Positions 49,422-58,229 of a DNA stretch of 64,000 nt are shown here, piece after piece (position 1 is the first letter of the stretch; each line of letters begins with the position of its first letter). The position numbers and the translations under genes are program-made. The DNA is from Sphingopyxis sp. HIX (GTDB taxonomy: Bacteria; Pseudomonadota; Alphaproteobacteria; Sphingomonadales; Sphingomonadaceae), in NCBI RefSeq assembly GCF_001468285.1, contig NZ_LNSB01000002.1, positions 105,560 through 169,559 on the forward strand, in the 5' to 3' direction. A model generated the notes under the pieces. It was given only the letters and a program-made list of their open reading frames with translations, made no database searches and was not told where the DNA came from.

Positions 49422-49607
49422 ATGGCCGACAAGAAGATCAAGATCCGCCAGATTGGCTCGCCGATCCGTCGTCCCAAGGGCCAGCGCGCCATCTTGACCG
49501 GGCTCGGCCTGGGCAAGATGAACCGCGAGGTTGAACTGGTCGACACCCCGGAAGTGCGCGGCATGATCCGCAAGCTTCCGCACATGGTGGAAGTCGTCGA
49601 GGGCTAA
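49422..49607 (+). CDS. rpmD: 50S ribosomal protein L30
   Basis: Encodes 61 residues. [20 protein letters not shown] and [20 protein letters not shown] are the family blocks. It starts 4 bp after rpsE. Confidence 0.97.
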   Translation: MADKKIKIRQIGSPIRRPKGQRAILTGLGLGKMNREVELVDTPEVRGMIRKLPHMVEVVEG

Positions 49608-49613
49608 GCTTCC

Positions 49614-49820
49614 ATGAAGCTTTACCGCCTGTTGACCGGTCCCGACGACAGCGCTTTCTGCGCCCGCGTCGAAGGCCTGCTCAACCGGGGATGGCAGCTT
49701 CACGGCAGTCCTTCGATTACCAGTGTCGATGGCCGCGGCTATGTCGCCCAGGCCATCGTGATGGAGAAAGCCGGGCCCTATCCCGGCTTTCAGCCGTCGA
49801 GTGAAATCGAACCGGATTGA
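49614..49820 (+). CDS. DUF1737 small protein inside the spc operon
   Basis: Encodes 68 residues: [20 protein letters not shown], then [15 protein letters not shown] and [13 protein letters not shown]. This matches the DUF1737 family, small proteins of unknown function. It sits 6 bp after rpmD and 59 bp before rplO, in the same direction, and uses GAGGGCTAAG as ribosome site. Insertion of a non-ribosomal gene here is unusual for this conserved operon. Confidence 0.8.
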   Translation: MKLYRLLTGPDDSAFCARVEGLLNRGWQLHGSPSITSVDGRGYVAQAIVMEKAGPYPGFQPSSEIEPD

Positions 49821-49879
49821 GTCTCCGTCTTGGAGATGGGCCGGTTCCCAGCGCGAACATAGCGAAAGCGAGTGCAACT

Positions 49880-50407
49880 ATGACTATCAAGCTTAACGAC
49901 CTTCGTGACAACGCCGGTGCCCGCAAGGGCCGCATGCGTGTCGGCCGCGGTATCGGCTCGGGCAAGGGCAAGACCGCCGGTCGCGGCCAGAAGGGCCAGA
50001 AGGCCCGCAGCGGCGTCGCGATCAACGGCTTCGAGGGCGGCCAGATGCCGCTCCACATGCGCATCCCGAAGCGCGGCTTCAACAACATCTTCGCCAAGGA
50101 TTTCGCGATCGTGAACCTCGGCATGATCCAGAAGCTGGTCGACGCCAAGACGCTCGACGCCAAGGCCGTGATCGACCATGCCGCGCTCAAGGCCGCGGGC
50201 GTCGCGCGCGGCGGCAAGGACGGCGTTCGCCTCCTCGCCAAGGGCGAACTGACCGCGAAGCTCAATTTCAAGGTCGCCGGCGCGTCGAAGGGCGCGATCG
50301 AGGCGGTCGAAAAGGCCGGCGGCAAGGTCGAACTGCCCGAAGCCAAGCCCGCGGGCGACGGCAAGCGCGCCACGCGCAAGGCCGAAGCGGCCGCCAAGAA
50401 GGCCTGA
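49880..50407 (+). CDS. rplO: 50S ribosomal protein L15
   Basis: Encodes 175 residues, longer than Escherichia coli L15 by a lysine- and alanine-rich tail ([15 protein letters not shown]). [20 protein letters not shown] at the start and [20 protein letters not shown] with PKRGFNN are family blocks. The start is preceded by AAGCGAGTGCAACT, a modest ribosome site. Confidence 0.97.
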   Translation: MTIKLNDLRDNAGARKGRMRVGRGIGSGKGKTAGRGQKGQKARSGVAINGFEGGQMPLHMRIPKRGFNNIFAKDFAIVNLGMIQKLVDAKTLDAKAVIDHAALKAAGVARGGKDGVRLLAKGELTAKLNFKVAGASKGAIEAVEKAGGKVELPEAKPAGDGKRATRKAEAAAKKA

Positions 50408-50414
50408 TGATTTT

Positions 50415-50449
50415 CGGGGGCGGCGCGGCATCGGGCCGCGCCGCCCCCG
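50415..50449 (+). terminator. strong hairpin between rplO and secY
   Basis: CGGGGGCGGCGCGGC at 50415-50429 pairs perfectly with GCCGCGCCGCCCCCG at 50435-50449 around a 5-nt loop. No T-tract follows. It could slow or partly end transcription before secY or protect the ribosomal mRNA from 3' decay. Confidence 0.65.
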
Positions 50450-50552
50450 ACGCATTTGAATCGGGCCTTTCCCCTTGCGCTTCACGACCTCCGACCGCAC
50501 ATAGGCGCCGGGTCGCGGGGGGCGCGGTCCGGAAATCCGAGGATAAATACCC

Positions 50553-51926
50553 ATGGCCTCTCGCGCCGACCAGCTTGCTTCCAACCTGAACTTCTCGAAG
50601 TTCGGCCAGGCGACCGAACTCAAGAACCGCATCTGGTTCACGATCGGCGCGCTGATCGTCTTCCGCTTCCTGTCCTTCGTGCCGCTGCCGGGCGTCGATC
50701 CCGTCGCGCTGGCGCAGGCCTATAAGCAAGCGGCCTCGGGCGGCGTCCTCGACATCTTCAACACCTTCTCGGGCGGCAGCCTCGAGCGCCTCAGCATCAT
50801 CGCGCTCGGCGTCATGCCCTATATCACCGCATCGATCGTGGTGCAGCTCGCCGCCGCGCTGGCCCCCAGCCTCGCCGCGCTCAAGAAAGAGGGCGAGAGC
50901 GGGCGCAAGAAGCTCAACCAGTATACGCGCTACGGCACCGTCGCGCTGACCGCGATCCAGGCCTATTTCCTCGCGCTCACCGCCGAGGCGTCGACCGGGG
51001 CGCAGGGCATCACCGTGGTGCTCGACCCCGGCATGCTGTTCCGCATCACCACCGTGATCAGCGTCGTCGGCGGCACGCTCTTCCTGATGTGGCTGGGCGA
51101 ACAGATCACCAGCCGCGGCATCGGCAACGGCGTCTCGCTGATCATCATGGCGGGTATTCTCGCACAGCTGCCGCGCAGCTTCGGCCAGATGTTCAGCCAG
51201 GTCCGCGAAGGCTCGATGGGCGGCGGCACCGTCTTCGCCGTGATCCTCGGTGCGGTCCTGATCATCGCCTTCATCAGCTTCATGGAACGCGCGCAGCGCC
51301 GCGTGCTCGTCCAATATCCAAAGCGCGCGACCCAGCGCGGCGTGATGCAGGCCGACCGCAGCCACCTGCCCTTGAAGGTCAACACCGCTGGCGTGATCCC
51401 GCCGATCTTCGCCTCGTCGTTGTTGCTGATGCCGCTGACCATCACCCAGTTCATGGGCAACAATGTCACCAGCGACAGCGCGTCGGGCGATTTCCTGATC
51501 ACGCTCAACCAGTATCTCGCGCACGGCCAGCCGCTCTATATGGCGCTCTATGCCGCGGGCATCATCTTCTTCTGCTTCTTCTACGTCGCGGTCGTCTTCA
51601 ACCCCGAGGAAACCGCCGACAATCTGAAGCGCCAGAACGGCTTCATCCCCGGCATCCGCCCCGGCAAGAACACCGCTGCCTATCTCGACCATGTGCTGAC
51701 GCGCATCACCGTGATCGGCGCGGCCTATCTGGCGCTGATCTGCCTGGTGCCCGAATATTTCATCGCGCGGTCGGGCCTGCCCTTCCAGCTCGGCGGCACC
51801 AGCCTGCTCATCATCGTCAACGTGACGATCGACACCATCACCCAGATCCAGAGCCACATGCTCGCGCATCAATATGGCGACCTCATCAAGAAAGCCAAAT
51901 TGAAAGGCGGCGTTGCGCGCCGCTGA
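50553..51926 (+). CDS. secY: protein translocase subunit SecY
   Basis: Encodes 457 residues with ten membrane helices. TELKNRIWFTIGALIVFRFL is the first helix region, EQITSRGIGNGVSLIIMAGI and NTAGVIPPIFASSLLLMPLT are conserved, and the cytoplasmic loop FNPEETADNLKRQNGFIPGI lies near residue 350. It is the pore of the Sec translocon with SecE and SecG, which are not in this window. AGGATAAATACCC precedes the start. Confidence 0.98.
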   Translation: MASRADQLASNLNFSKFGQATELKNRIWFTIGALIVFRFLSFVPLPGVDPVALAQAYKQAASGGVLDIFNTFSGGSLERLSIIALGVMPYITASIVVQLAAALAPSLAALKKEGESGRKKLNQYTRYGTVALTAIQAYFLALTAEASTGAQGITVVLDPGMLFRITTVISVVGGTLFLMWLGEQITSRGIGNGVSLIIMAGILAQLPRSFGQMFSQVREGSMGGGTVFAVILGAVLIIAFISFMERAQRRVLVQYPKRATQRGVMQADRSHLPLKVNTAGVIPPIFASSLLLMPLTITQFMGNNVTSDSASGDFLITLNQYLAHGQPLYMALYAAGIIFFCFFYVAVVFNPEETADNLKRQNGFIPGIRPGKNTAAYLDHVLTRITVIGAAYLALICLVPEYFIARSGLPFQLGGTSLLIIVNVTIDTITQIQSHMLAHQYGDLIKKAKLKGGVARR

Positions 51927-51973
51927 TCGGCCCGCTACGCGAATCACGAACGGGCAGGGAAACAGGGGCCTTC

Positions 51974-52636
51974 ATGACGCTCAACATCATTTTGCTGGGT
52001 CCGCCGGGAGCGGGCAAGGGAACGCAGGCTTCGCGGCTCGAGGACGAGCATGGCATGATCCAGCTCTCGACCGGCGACATGCTGCGCGCGGCGGTCAAGG
52101 CCGGCACGCCGATCGGCGTCCAGGCGAAAGCGGTGATGGACGCGGGCGAGCTGGTCTCGGACGAGATCGTCTCGGGCCTGATCGGCGAGCGGCTTGACGA
52201 GCTCGGCGGCGACGTCTCGGTGATCTTCGACGGCTATCCGCGCACCGCCGCGCAGGCCGCATCGCTCGACCAGATCCTCAGCGATCGCGGCCGCAAGCTC
52301 GACCATGTGATCGAGCTGGTGGTCGAGGAAGATGCGCTCGTCGACCGCATCACCGGCCGCTTCAGCTGCGCGAAGTGCGGCGAGGGCTATCACGACCGCT
52401 ATAAGCTGCCGAAGGTCGCCGATACCTGCGACGTTTGCGGCTCGAACGAGTTCAAGCGCCGCCCCGACGACAATGAGGAAACGGTGCGCACGCGCATGGC
52501 CGAATATCGCGCCAAGACCGCGCCGATCCTGCCGATCTACGATGCGCGCGGCATCGTCACGCGCGTCGACGGCATGGCCGACATCGACGTCGTAAACAAC
52601 GCGATCGAAACGATCCTCAGCGCCGCGACGGCCTAG
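51974..52636 (+). CDS. adk: adenylate kinase
   Basis: Encodes 220 residues. The P-loop is LLGPPGAGKGTQAS at residues 7-20, followed by QLSTGDMLRAAV. The LID domain keeps four cysteines (CAKC and CDVC) and thus probably binds zinc, unlike the Escherichia coli enzyme. VIFDGYPRT is the AMP-binding block. It interconverts ATP, AMP and ADP. It is the last recognisable gene of the secY operon here. Confidence 0.97.
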   Translation: MTLNIILLGPPGAGKGTQASRLEDEHGMIQLSTGDMLRAAVKAGTPIGVQAKAVMDAGELVSDEIVSGLIGERLDELGGDVSVIFDGYPRTAAQAASLDQILSDRGRKLDHVIELVVEEDALVDRITGRFSCAKCGEGYHDRYKLPKVADTCDVCGSNEFKRRPDDNEETVRTRMAEYRAKTAPILPIYDARGIVTRVDGMADIDVVNNAIETILSAATA

Positions 52637-52648
52637 CCCACCTCACAT

Positions 52649-52730
52649 CGTCATTGCGAGGGCCGAAGGCCCGTGGCAATCCAGAGCGCGCAAGGCCGCC
52701 CTGGATTGCTTCGCTTCGCTCGCAATGACG
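52649..52730. repeat. palindromic repeat of the CGTCATTGCGAG family
   Basis: CGTCATTGCGAG at 52649-52660 and CTCGCAATGACG at 52719-52730 are inverted. A second inverted pair lies inside (GCAATCCAG and CTGGATTGC). It follows adk at once and may also end that transcript. Repeats with these ends are widespread between alphaproteobacterial genes. Confidence 0.8.
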
Positions 52731-52757
52731 AAGCCCTGTGGCGGTGGGGGATGAGCG

Positions 52758-53513
52758 ATGAATCTGAAAATCATGCTGGCGACGGCGCTCCTGCCAATTG
52801 CCGGAATTGGCGCTGTGCCGGCTGAGGCCAAAGTCATCGACCAGAGCGATGTCGGCTTCACCGTCGCGCATACCGCGCAGGTCGCCGCGACCCCCGAAGA
52901 TGTCTGGAAGATGCTCAAAATGCCCCAGAAATGGTGGTCGAAGGAGCATAGCTGGTCGGGCGACGCCGCGAACTTCTGGCTCGATTCGCAGGCGGGCGGC
53001 TGCTTCTGCGAAAAGCTTCCCGACACGGGCAAGGGCCTCGGCAGCGTGCAGCACGCGCGCATCCTCTTCGCCAAGCCGAACGAGATCCTCCGTCTCTCGG
53101 GTGCCTTCGGGCCGCTGCAGGGCGAGGCGCTCACCGGCACATTGACGATCCAGATCAAGGAAACGCCGACCGGCGCCGCGATCCGCTTCGACTATGTCGT
53201 CGGCGGCTATATGCGCTTCAAGGTCCCCGAAATCGCGCCCGCGGTCGATGGGGTGATCGGCGAGCAGCTCGTCGGCCTCGCCAAGGCGCTCGGCGGTAGC
53301 CTGCCCCCGACGCGCGACGAGAAGGCGGCGGCCGAAGCCGCCGGCGAAAAGCCTACGCTCACCGAAAAGAAGCCCGCGCCCGCCGCGAAAAAGAAGGATG
53401 CGCCAGCGAAGAAGGAATCGGGTCTCGACGACGCGGTCGCCGACCTGCTCACCGATCCGCCCAAGGCCGATGCCGATGCGGACGAGCCGAAGGACGAAGA
53501 CACACCCGAATAG
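52758..53513 (+). CDS. exported SRPBCC (polyketide cyclase/START-like) protein
   Basis: Encodes 251 residues with a signal peptide (MLATALLPIAGIGAVPAEA). The lipid-binding SRPBCC fold covers about residues 30-175 (HTAQVAATPEDVWKMLKMPQ, WWSKEHSWSG, LRLSGAFGPLQGEALTGTL). A low-complexity tail rich in Lys, Ala, Glu and Asp follows (KKPAPAAKKKDAPAKKE). It probably binds a hydrophobic ligand in the periplasm. Nothing in context names the ligand. Confidence 0.85.
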   Translation: MNLKIMLATALLPIAGIGAVPAEAKVIDQSDVGFTVAHTAQVAATPEDVWKMLKMPQKWWSKEHSWSGDAANFWLDSQAGGCFCEKLPDTGKGLGSVQHARILFAKPNEILRLSGAFGPLQGEALTGTLTIQIKETPTGAAIRFDYVVGGYMRFKVPEIAPAVDGVIGEQLVGLAKALGGSLPPTRDEKAAAEAAGEKPTLTEKKPAPAAKKKDAPAKKESGLDDAVADLLTDPPKADADADEPKDEDTPE

Positions 53514-53567
53514 TCGCAGCCCCGTAGAGCGGCCGTTTACGCAGAGACCTCGATTTGAACCGATGGG

Positions 53568-53730
53568 CGGGATTTTTTTGTTTCGCGCAAAGACGCAAAG
53601 GCATGAAGAAGCAGAGCGCGGCCGTCAGGCCGCTTTCTCATCCTCGTCGCGTCAATCGCCAAGTCGAAGGGATGCAGCCGCTTCGCGGGCGGCACGACAT
53701 CTTTGCGTCTTTGCGCGAAAAAAATTTCAC
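53568..53730. repeat. dispersed inverted repeat, copy E (best-preserved pair of arms)
   Basis: The left arm reads GCGGGATTTTTTTGTTTCGC then GCAAAGACGCAAAGGCATG with AAGAA. The right arm reads ATCTTTGCGTCTTTGCGCGA with AAAAAAATTTCAC. The interior has a GCGGCCGTCAGGCCGC hairpin and a second GC-rich hairpin. It fills the 264-bp gap between the SRPBCC gene and yceD, which holds no other feature I can see. Confidence 0.8.
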
Positions 53731-53777
53731 CGGCATCTGCGATTCCGCGCACCATCTCTGGTGAAGCTTGAAGCGCT

Positions 53778-54299
53778 CTAAGTCGTCTTGCCCTTGAGCG
53801 CCGCGAGCGCGCCGAAGGGGCCCGCCTGCTCCTCGCTCAACACGCCCTTTTCCGCCAGGATGCGATCGGCGTCGGGGTGGCGCGGATAGGGATCGAGCGC
53901 GAGCGACAGCGTCTGCACCGCGACCTCGCCCAAGTCGACGCGGTCGTGCTCGAGCGGCAATATGTCGATATCCTCGGCGCCGAGCTCGATTTCCTCGTCC
54001 TCGGCGCCCGCGGGCATGTCGCGCAGATATTTGAGGTCGAAGGGTTCGGCGATCGTCGCGGGCACCGGCAGCCCGCTCGCGGCGCAGCTCTGCACCAGCC
54101 TGGCCTTCACTTCGCCGCGCACCGTCATCCCGCCCGCGACCGCGCGCACCGCTGCAGTGACCTCGAAACGCGACAGTTCGACCAGATCGAGCCGCTTCGC
54201 GATCCGCGCGCGCGCGGCTTCGTCGGCGGTCAGTTCGACGTCGCGCCCCTGCCCGGCTTCGGTCAGCGTCACGACATGCGAAAATTCGGGGGCGGTCAT
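53778..54299 (-). CDS. YceD family protein (DUF177)
   Basis: Encodes 173 residues. Conserved blocks are LVQSCAASGLPVPATIAEPF around residue 69 and VDLGEVAVQTLSLALDPYPR near 121. YceD/DUF177 proteins are thought to help 23S rRNA or acyl-lipid gene expression in other bacteria, where they precede rpmF; here rpmF is not adjacent. It overlaps the chaperone gene by 4 bp. Confidence 0.88.
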   Translation of the reverse strand: MTAPEFSHVVTLTEAGQGRDVELTADEAARARIAKRLDLVELSRFEVTAAVRAVAGGMTVRGEVKARLVQSCAASGLPVPATIAEPFDLKYLRDMPAGAEDEEIELGAEDIDILPLEHDRVDLGEVAVQTLSLALDPYPRHPDADRILAEKGVLSEEQAGPFGALAALKGKTT

Positions 54300-54823
54300 G
54301 CGGCGTCCGGCAGGCGGTCGGCGACGATCAGCGCTTCGACCGGCGTGGCGGCGAGCGCGGCGCGCAATTTTGCCGCCTCGTCCGCGACATGCGCCAGATG
54401 CGCCGCATCGGGTTCCTGCCCACGCCACAGATTGCGCACCAGCGCCGCGCGCATCTCCTCCGACCCGTCGGGCACGCGATAGGCGCCCAGCCGCCCGCCG
54501 AGTGCGCCGACCATCCGCCCGATCTGCTTGCCGACGACCATGTCGCCGAAACCGATCTGGCGCATCTGCCCGTCCATGTCGGTGACGAACAATTCGGTCA
54601 GCTGGACGCCCGCGAGCGCTTGGCCCGGATCCTCGTCGATGCGATGGAGCACCAGCGCCAGCACCAGGCTGATCATGTCGAAACGCCCGTCGAGCGTGTC
54701 GGGAACCCCGCCCTCGACATACCAGTGCGGCGCGCGCGCGGTGGCGACCACGGCGTTCCAAAGCGGGCGGCGCGCCTCGCGCGGGTCGGGGGCGGGCTTG
54801 AACAGGTTGCGAAGCGAAATCAT
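54296..54823 (-). CDS. ubiquinol-cytochrome c chaperone family protein (CBP3-like)
   Basis: Encodes 175 residues. APHWYVEGGVPDTLDGRFDM, ISLVLALVLHRIDEDP and QLTELFVTDMDGQMRQIGFG are the family blocks. The mitochondrial relative CBP3 helps cytochrome b assemble in the bc1 complex, so a role in respiratory-chain assembly is inferred. It is coupled to yceD by an ATGA overlap and divergent from bamE. Confidence 0.88.
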   Translation of the reverse strand: MISLRNLFKPAPDPREARRPLWNAVVATARAPHWYVEGGVPDTLDGRFDMISLVLALVLHRIDEDPGQALAGVQLTELFVTDMDGQMRQIGFGDMVVGKQIGRMVGALGGRLGAYRVPDGSEEMRAALVRNLWRGQEPDAAHLAHVADEAAKLRAALAATPVEALIVADRLPDAA

Positions 54824-55006
54824 GCGTGACGCTTAGGCGCATTTGCCCGCGCGGAAAAGGCCCGCCGGTCAGGCTCCAGCAAGCTTTGCCGCGCCACAAG
54901 CGGCTTGCCATAACCCTTGTGCGCCGCGCCCGCTTGGCGCTAAGAGGCCCCACACAAGCGCAGTCGCGGGGGCGAGCGGCAAGGCATGCGCAACGGAGAC
55001 CAATTG

Positions 55007-55501
55007 ATGCCGCATTTCACCACCAGTTTTTCGGCCCGCCGGGCGCCCCTGCTGCTGGGCGCCGTCGCGCTCGCGCTCGCCAGCGGCGGCTGCGCGCAGC
55101 TCAAGGGCCGCCAGGGCTATGTCGTCGACCCCGTGTTGACCGAGGCGATCGCGCCCGGCGTCGACAACCGCGAATCGGTGGAAAAGACGCTCGGCCGCCC
55201 GACCTTCGTCGGCCAGTTCAGCGACAATGAATATTATTATGTCTCGCGCGAGACGCGCCAGCTCGCCTTCGCCAACCCGCGCCCGGTCGCGCAGCAGGTG
55301 CTGCGCGTGCGCTTCGACCCCGCGGGCAATGTCGTCGCGGTCGACCGCACCGGGCTCGAACTGGTGAGCAAGATCAACCCCGAAGGCGACAAGACTCCGA
55401 CGCTGGGCCGCGAGCGCAGCTTCTTCGAGGATATCTTCGGCAATATCGGCGCCGTCGGCGCCCCCGGCATGGGCGGCAGCGGCGGCCCCTCGGGGCCGTA
55501 A
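55007..55501 (+). CDS. bamE: outer-membrane assembly lipoprotein BamE (SmpA/OmlA)
   Basis: Encodes 164 residues. The lipobox ALASGGC places the acyl cysteine near residue 29. The BamE fold covers GVDNRESVEKTLGRPTFVGQ near residue 53 and NEYYYVSRETRQLAF after it. The tail is glycine-rich. BamE stabilises the BAM complex for outer-membrane beta-barrels. The start at 55007 has GGAGACCAATTG upstream; an in-frame ATG 21 bp before lacks one. Confidence 0.88.
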   Translation: MPHFTTSFSARRAPLLLGAVALALASGGCAQLKGRQGYVVDPVLTEAIAPGVDNRESVEKTLGRPTFVGQFSDNEYYYVSRETRQLAFANPRPVAQQVLRVRFDPAGNVVAVDRTGLELVSKINPEGDKTPTLGRERSFFEDIFGNIGAVGAPGMGGSGGPSGP

Positions 55502-55510
55502 CAAGCCGTC

Positions 55511-55540
55511 CGCCCCCGCCTGCGCGGGGGCGACGCTTTT
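55511..55540 (+). terminator. terminator of bamE
   Basis: CGCCCCCGC at 55511-55519 pairs with GCGGGGGCG at 55524-55532, followed by ACGCTTTT. It separates bamE from the convergent malic enzyme gene. Confidence 0.8.
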
Positions 55541-55542
55541 CC

Positions 55543-57807
55543 CTATTCCGCGATCCCGCCCGCGGCGAGCACCGCCAGCGTGACCAGGTCCGACGCGGTC
55601 GACGCCATCGTCGCCACCTGCACCGGCTTTTCCATGCCGACCAGCATCGGGCCGATCACCGCGCTGCCGCCGAGTTCGCGCAGCAGCTTCGCCGACAGAT
55701 TGCCCGACTGCAGCCCCGGCATGACCAGCACATTCGCCGGCCCCGACAGGCGGCAGAAGGGATAGTTCGCCATCACCTTGGGGTTCAGCGCGACGTCGGG
55801 CGACATCTCGCCCTCATATTCGAATCCGGGCTTGCGTGCGTCGAGGATCGCCACCGCCTCGCGGATATTGTCGAGCCACGATCCCGGCGGGTTGCCGAAG
55901 GTCGAATAGGAGAGAAAGGCGACGCGCGGTTCGTGCCCCATGCGGCGCGCGACCTGCGCGGTGCGCTCGGCGATGTCGGCGAGCTGCTGTGCGCTCGGCC
56001 GTTCGTTGACCGTGGTGTCGGACATGAACACCGTGTGGTGCTGGCCGACGAGGACGTGGATGCCGAAATTGGTCTGCCCCTCGGCGGGGTCGATCACGCG
56101 GCGCACCTCGCGCATCGTCTGCGCATAGGTGCGTGTCGTGCCGGTGATCATCGCATCGCCCAGCCCGAGCTTGAGCAGCAGCGAGCCGAAGATGTTGCGG
56201 TCGCGGTTGACCATCCGCTCGACGTCGCGGCGGAGGTAGCCGCGCCGCTGCAGCCGCTCGTAGAGCATGTCGACCATCTGCGGCACATGCGGCGAATTGA
56301 CGCTGTTGTGCACCTCGAAGCTCTCGGGATCGGCAACGCCCATCTCCTTGAGCTTGTCGTGCAACCCCTCGCGCCCGACGAGCACCGGAATGCCGTAACC
56401 GCCGTCGCGGAACTGGATCGCGGCGCGCAGCACGACTTCCTCTTCGCCCTCGGCAAAGACGATGCGTTTCGGATTGGCGCGCGCGGCTTCATAGGCGAGC
56501 GTCAGCACCGATGTCGTCGGGTTGAGCCGCGCCTTCAGCGAGTTGCGATAGGCGGCCATGTCCTCGATCGGCCGCTGCGCGACGCCGGTGTCCATCGCCG
56601 CCTTCGCCACCGCCGCGGGGACGATCTCCATCAACCGCGGGTCGAAGGGCGAGGGGATGATATATTCGGGGCCGAAGCTCGATGCCCGCCCGCCATAGGC
56701 CGCCGCGACCTCCTCGGGCACCTGCTGGCGCGCGAGATCGGCGATGGCATAGGCCGCGGCGATCTTCATCTCCTCGTTGATCGCGGTCGCGCGCACGTCG
56801 AGCGCGCCGCGGAAGATGAAGGGGAAGCAAAGCACATTGTTGACCTGGTTCGGAAAGTCCGACCGCCCCGTCGCGATGATCGCGTCGGGCCTTGCTGCAC
56901 GGGCATCCGGCGGCGAGATTTCGGGATCGGGGTTTGCCATCGCGAAGATGATCGGCGCTGGCGCCATATCCTTGACCATCTCGGGCTTGAGCGCGCCCGC
57001 GGCCGACAGCCCCAGGAACACGTCGGCGCCCTTCAGCGCCTCGGTCAGGTCGCGCGCCTCGGTCGGCACCGCATGCGCCGACTTCCACTGGTCCATGCCC
57101 TCGGTGCGGCCCTGGTAAATCGTCCCCTTGCGGTCGCACATGATGACATTCTCGTGCCGCACGCCCAGCGCCTTGATCAGCGCGGTGCAGGCGATCGCCG
57201 CCGCACCGGCGCCGTTGACGACGACCTTGACCGTCGACAGGTCGCGTCCGGTCAAGTGGCACGCGTTGATCAGGCCGGCGGCGGTGATGATCGCGGTGCC
57301 ATGCTGGTCGTCATGGAACACCGGGATGTTCATCTTTTCCTTGAGCGCCGCCTCGATGATGAAGCAGTTGGGCGCCGCGATATCCTCGAGGTTTATCCCG
57401 CCGAAGGTCGGCTCGAGCAGCTCGACCGCTTCGATGAAGCGCTGCGGATCCTCGGTCGCGACCTCGAGGTCGATCGAATCGACGTCGGCGAAGCGCTTGA
57501 ACAGCACCGCCTTGCCCTCCATCACCGGCTTCGACGCCAGCGCGCCGAGGTTGCCGAGCCCGAGGATCGCGGTGCCGTTCGAGATCACCGCGACCAGATT
57601 GCCCTTGATCGTATAGTCATAGGCGGTCGCCGGATCCTCGGCGATCGCCTTCACCGGCACCGCGACGCCGGGCGAATAGGCGAGCGAGAGGTCGCGCTGC
57701 GTCGCCATCGGCTTCGACGCGACGATCTCGATTTTCCCCGGGCGCCCATATTCGTGGTAGAGCAGGGCCTCACGATCCGAAAATTGCACCTTGCTGCCGC
57801 TGTCCAT
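55543..57807 (-). CDS. maeB: NADP-dependent malic enzyme (MaeB type, malic enzyme plus phosphotransacetylase-like domain)
   Basis: Encodes 754 residues. The N-terminal malic-enzyme half carries SLAYSPGVAVPVKAIAEDPA, GNLVAVISNGTAILGLGNLG and FHDDQHGTAIITAAGL. From about residue 430 a phosphotransacetylase-like domain follows (AEGEEEVVLRAAIQFRDGGY). It converts malate to pyruvate and CO2, giving NADPH. The start at 57807 is chosen for the GGGGAAG upstream; in-frame ATGs at 57828 and 57855 lack such a site. Confidence 0.95.
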   Translation of the reverse strand: MDSGSKVQFSDREALLYHEYGRPGKIEIVASKPMATQRDLSLAYSPGVAVPVKAIAEDPATAYDYTIKGNLVAVISNGTAILGLGNLGALASKPVMEGKAVLFKRFADVDSIDLEVATEDPQRFIEAVELLEPTFGGINLEDIAAPNCFIIEAALKEKMNIPVFHDDQHGTAIITAAGLINACHLTGRDLSTVKVVVNGAGAAAIACTALIKALGVRHENVIMCDRKGTIYQGRTEGMDQWKSAHAVPTEARDLTEALKGADVFLGLSAAGALKPEMVKDMAPAPIIFAMANPDPEISPPDARAARPDAIIATGRSDFPNQVNNVLCFPFIFRGALDVRATAINEEMKIAAAYAIADLARQQVPEEVAAAYGGRASSFGPEYIIPSPFDPRLMEIVPAAVAKAAMDTGVAQRPIEDMAAYRNSLKARLNPTTSVLTLAYEAARANPKRIVFAEGEEEVVLRAAIQFRDGGYGIPVLVGREGLHDKLKEMGVADPESFEVHNSVNSPHVPQMVDMLYERLQRRGYLRRDVERMVNRDRNIFGSLLLKLGLGDAMITGTTRTYAQTMREVRRVIDPAEGQTNFGIHVLVGQHHTVFMSDTTVNERPSAQQLADIAERTAQVARRMGHEPRVAFLSYSTFGNPPGSWLDNIREAVAILDARKPGFEYEGEMSPDVALNPKVMANYPFCRLSGPANVLVMPGLQSGNLSAKLLRELGGSAVIGPMLVGMEKPVQVATMASTASDLVTLAVLAAGGIAE

Positions 57808-58229
57808 CGGTTCTTCCCCTAATTTCATATTCAGACATGCGCGCCCAATGCCCATTCCCTAGCGGCACTCGTCACGATTGTAACCGCCAATATTGCCGCC
57901 TCGTGAAGGGAGCGAGGCCGTGTAAAATCGCGGAACGGAGCTTGTGCACCATGGATGCCCGGCAAAAATTTCGCGCAAAGGCGCAAAGACACGAAGAGGG
58001 AGCGCCAGCCGCAAAGCGGCTTCATTTCATCTATTTTGCGTCATGATGCGGCGATGATGAAGGGGCGGCCTTGCGACCGCGAGCCGGCCTCTTTGTGTCT
58101 TTGCGCCTTTGCGCGAAACAAAAAATCCCGGCCCGTCGGGTTCGAACGAAGCGCGCCGAGCGAACCCGCGTCCCTCCCAAAAGCCGACATCACCTTGCCA
58201 TGCCGCCCCCAATCACTAAGCAGGACGCG
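57808..58229. other. 422-bp spacer between maeB and mutS
   Basis: Most of the gap is repeat copy F at 57964-58140. The maeB-proximal 150 bp must carry its promoter. A candidate mutS start at 58200 lies at the right end but lacks a ribosome site. No other gene is seen. Confidence 0.6.
57964..58140. repeat. dispersed inverted repeat, copy F
   Basis: Left arm AAAAATTTCGCGCAAAGGCG with CAAAGACACGAAGA. Right arm CTCTTTGTGTCTTTGCGCCT with TTGCGCGAAACAAAAAATCC, continuing CGGCCCGTCGGG. The right end resembles copy A (6671), which ends CCCGACCCGTCGGG, and mirrors the left end of copy E. Confidence 0.8.

Noticed and set aside
50268..51947. 559-codon minus-strand frame
   Set aside because: Antisense to secY; composition is that of a shadow (Asp, Glu, Arg, Ala).
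53568..53730. Possible CRISPR or tandem array from the repeated GCAAAGACGCAAAG
   Set aside because: The units are inverted arms of one hairpin, not direct repeats with unique spacers, and no cas gene is near.
55933..57822. 629-codon plus-strand frame
   Set aside because: Antisense to maeB, which has complete malic-enzyme motifs.
58200..58229. Upstream ATG for mutS
   Set aside because: No ribosome site precedes 58200, while AGGA precedes 58230; ten extra residues would not match the family.
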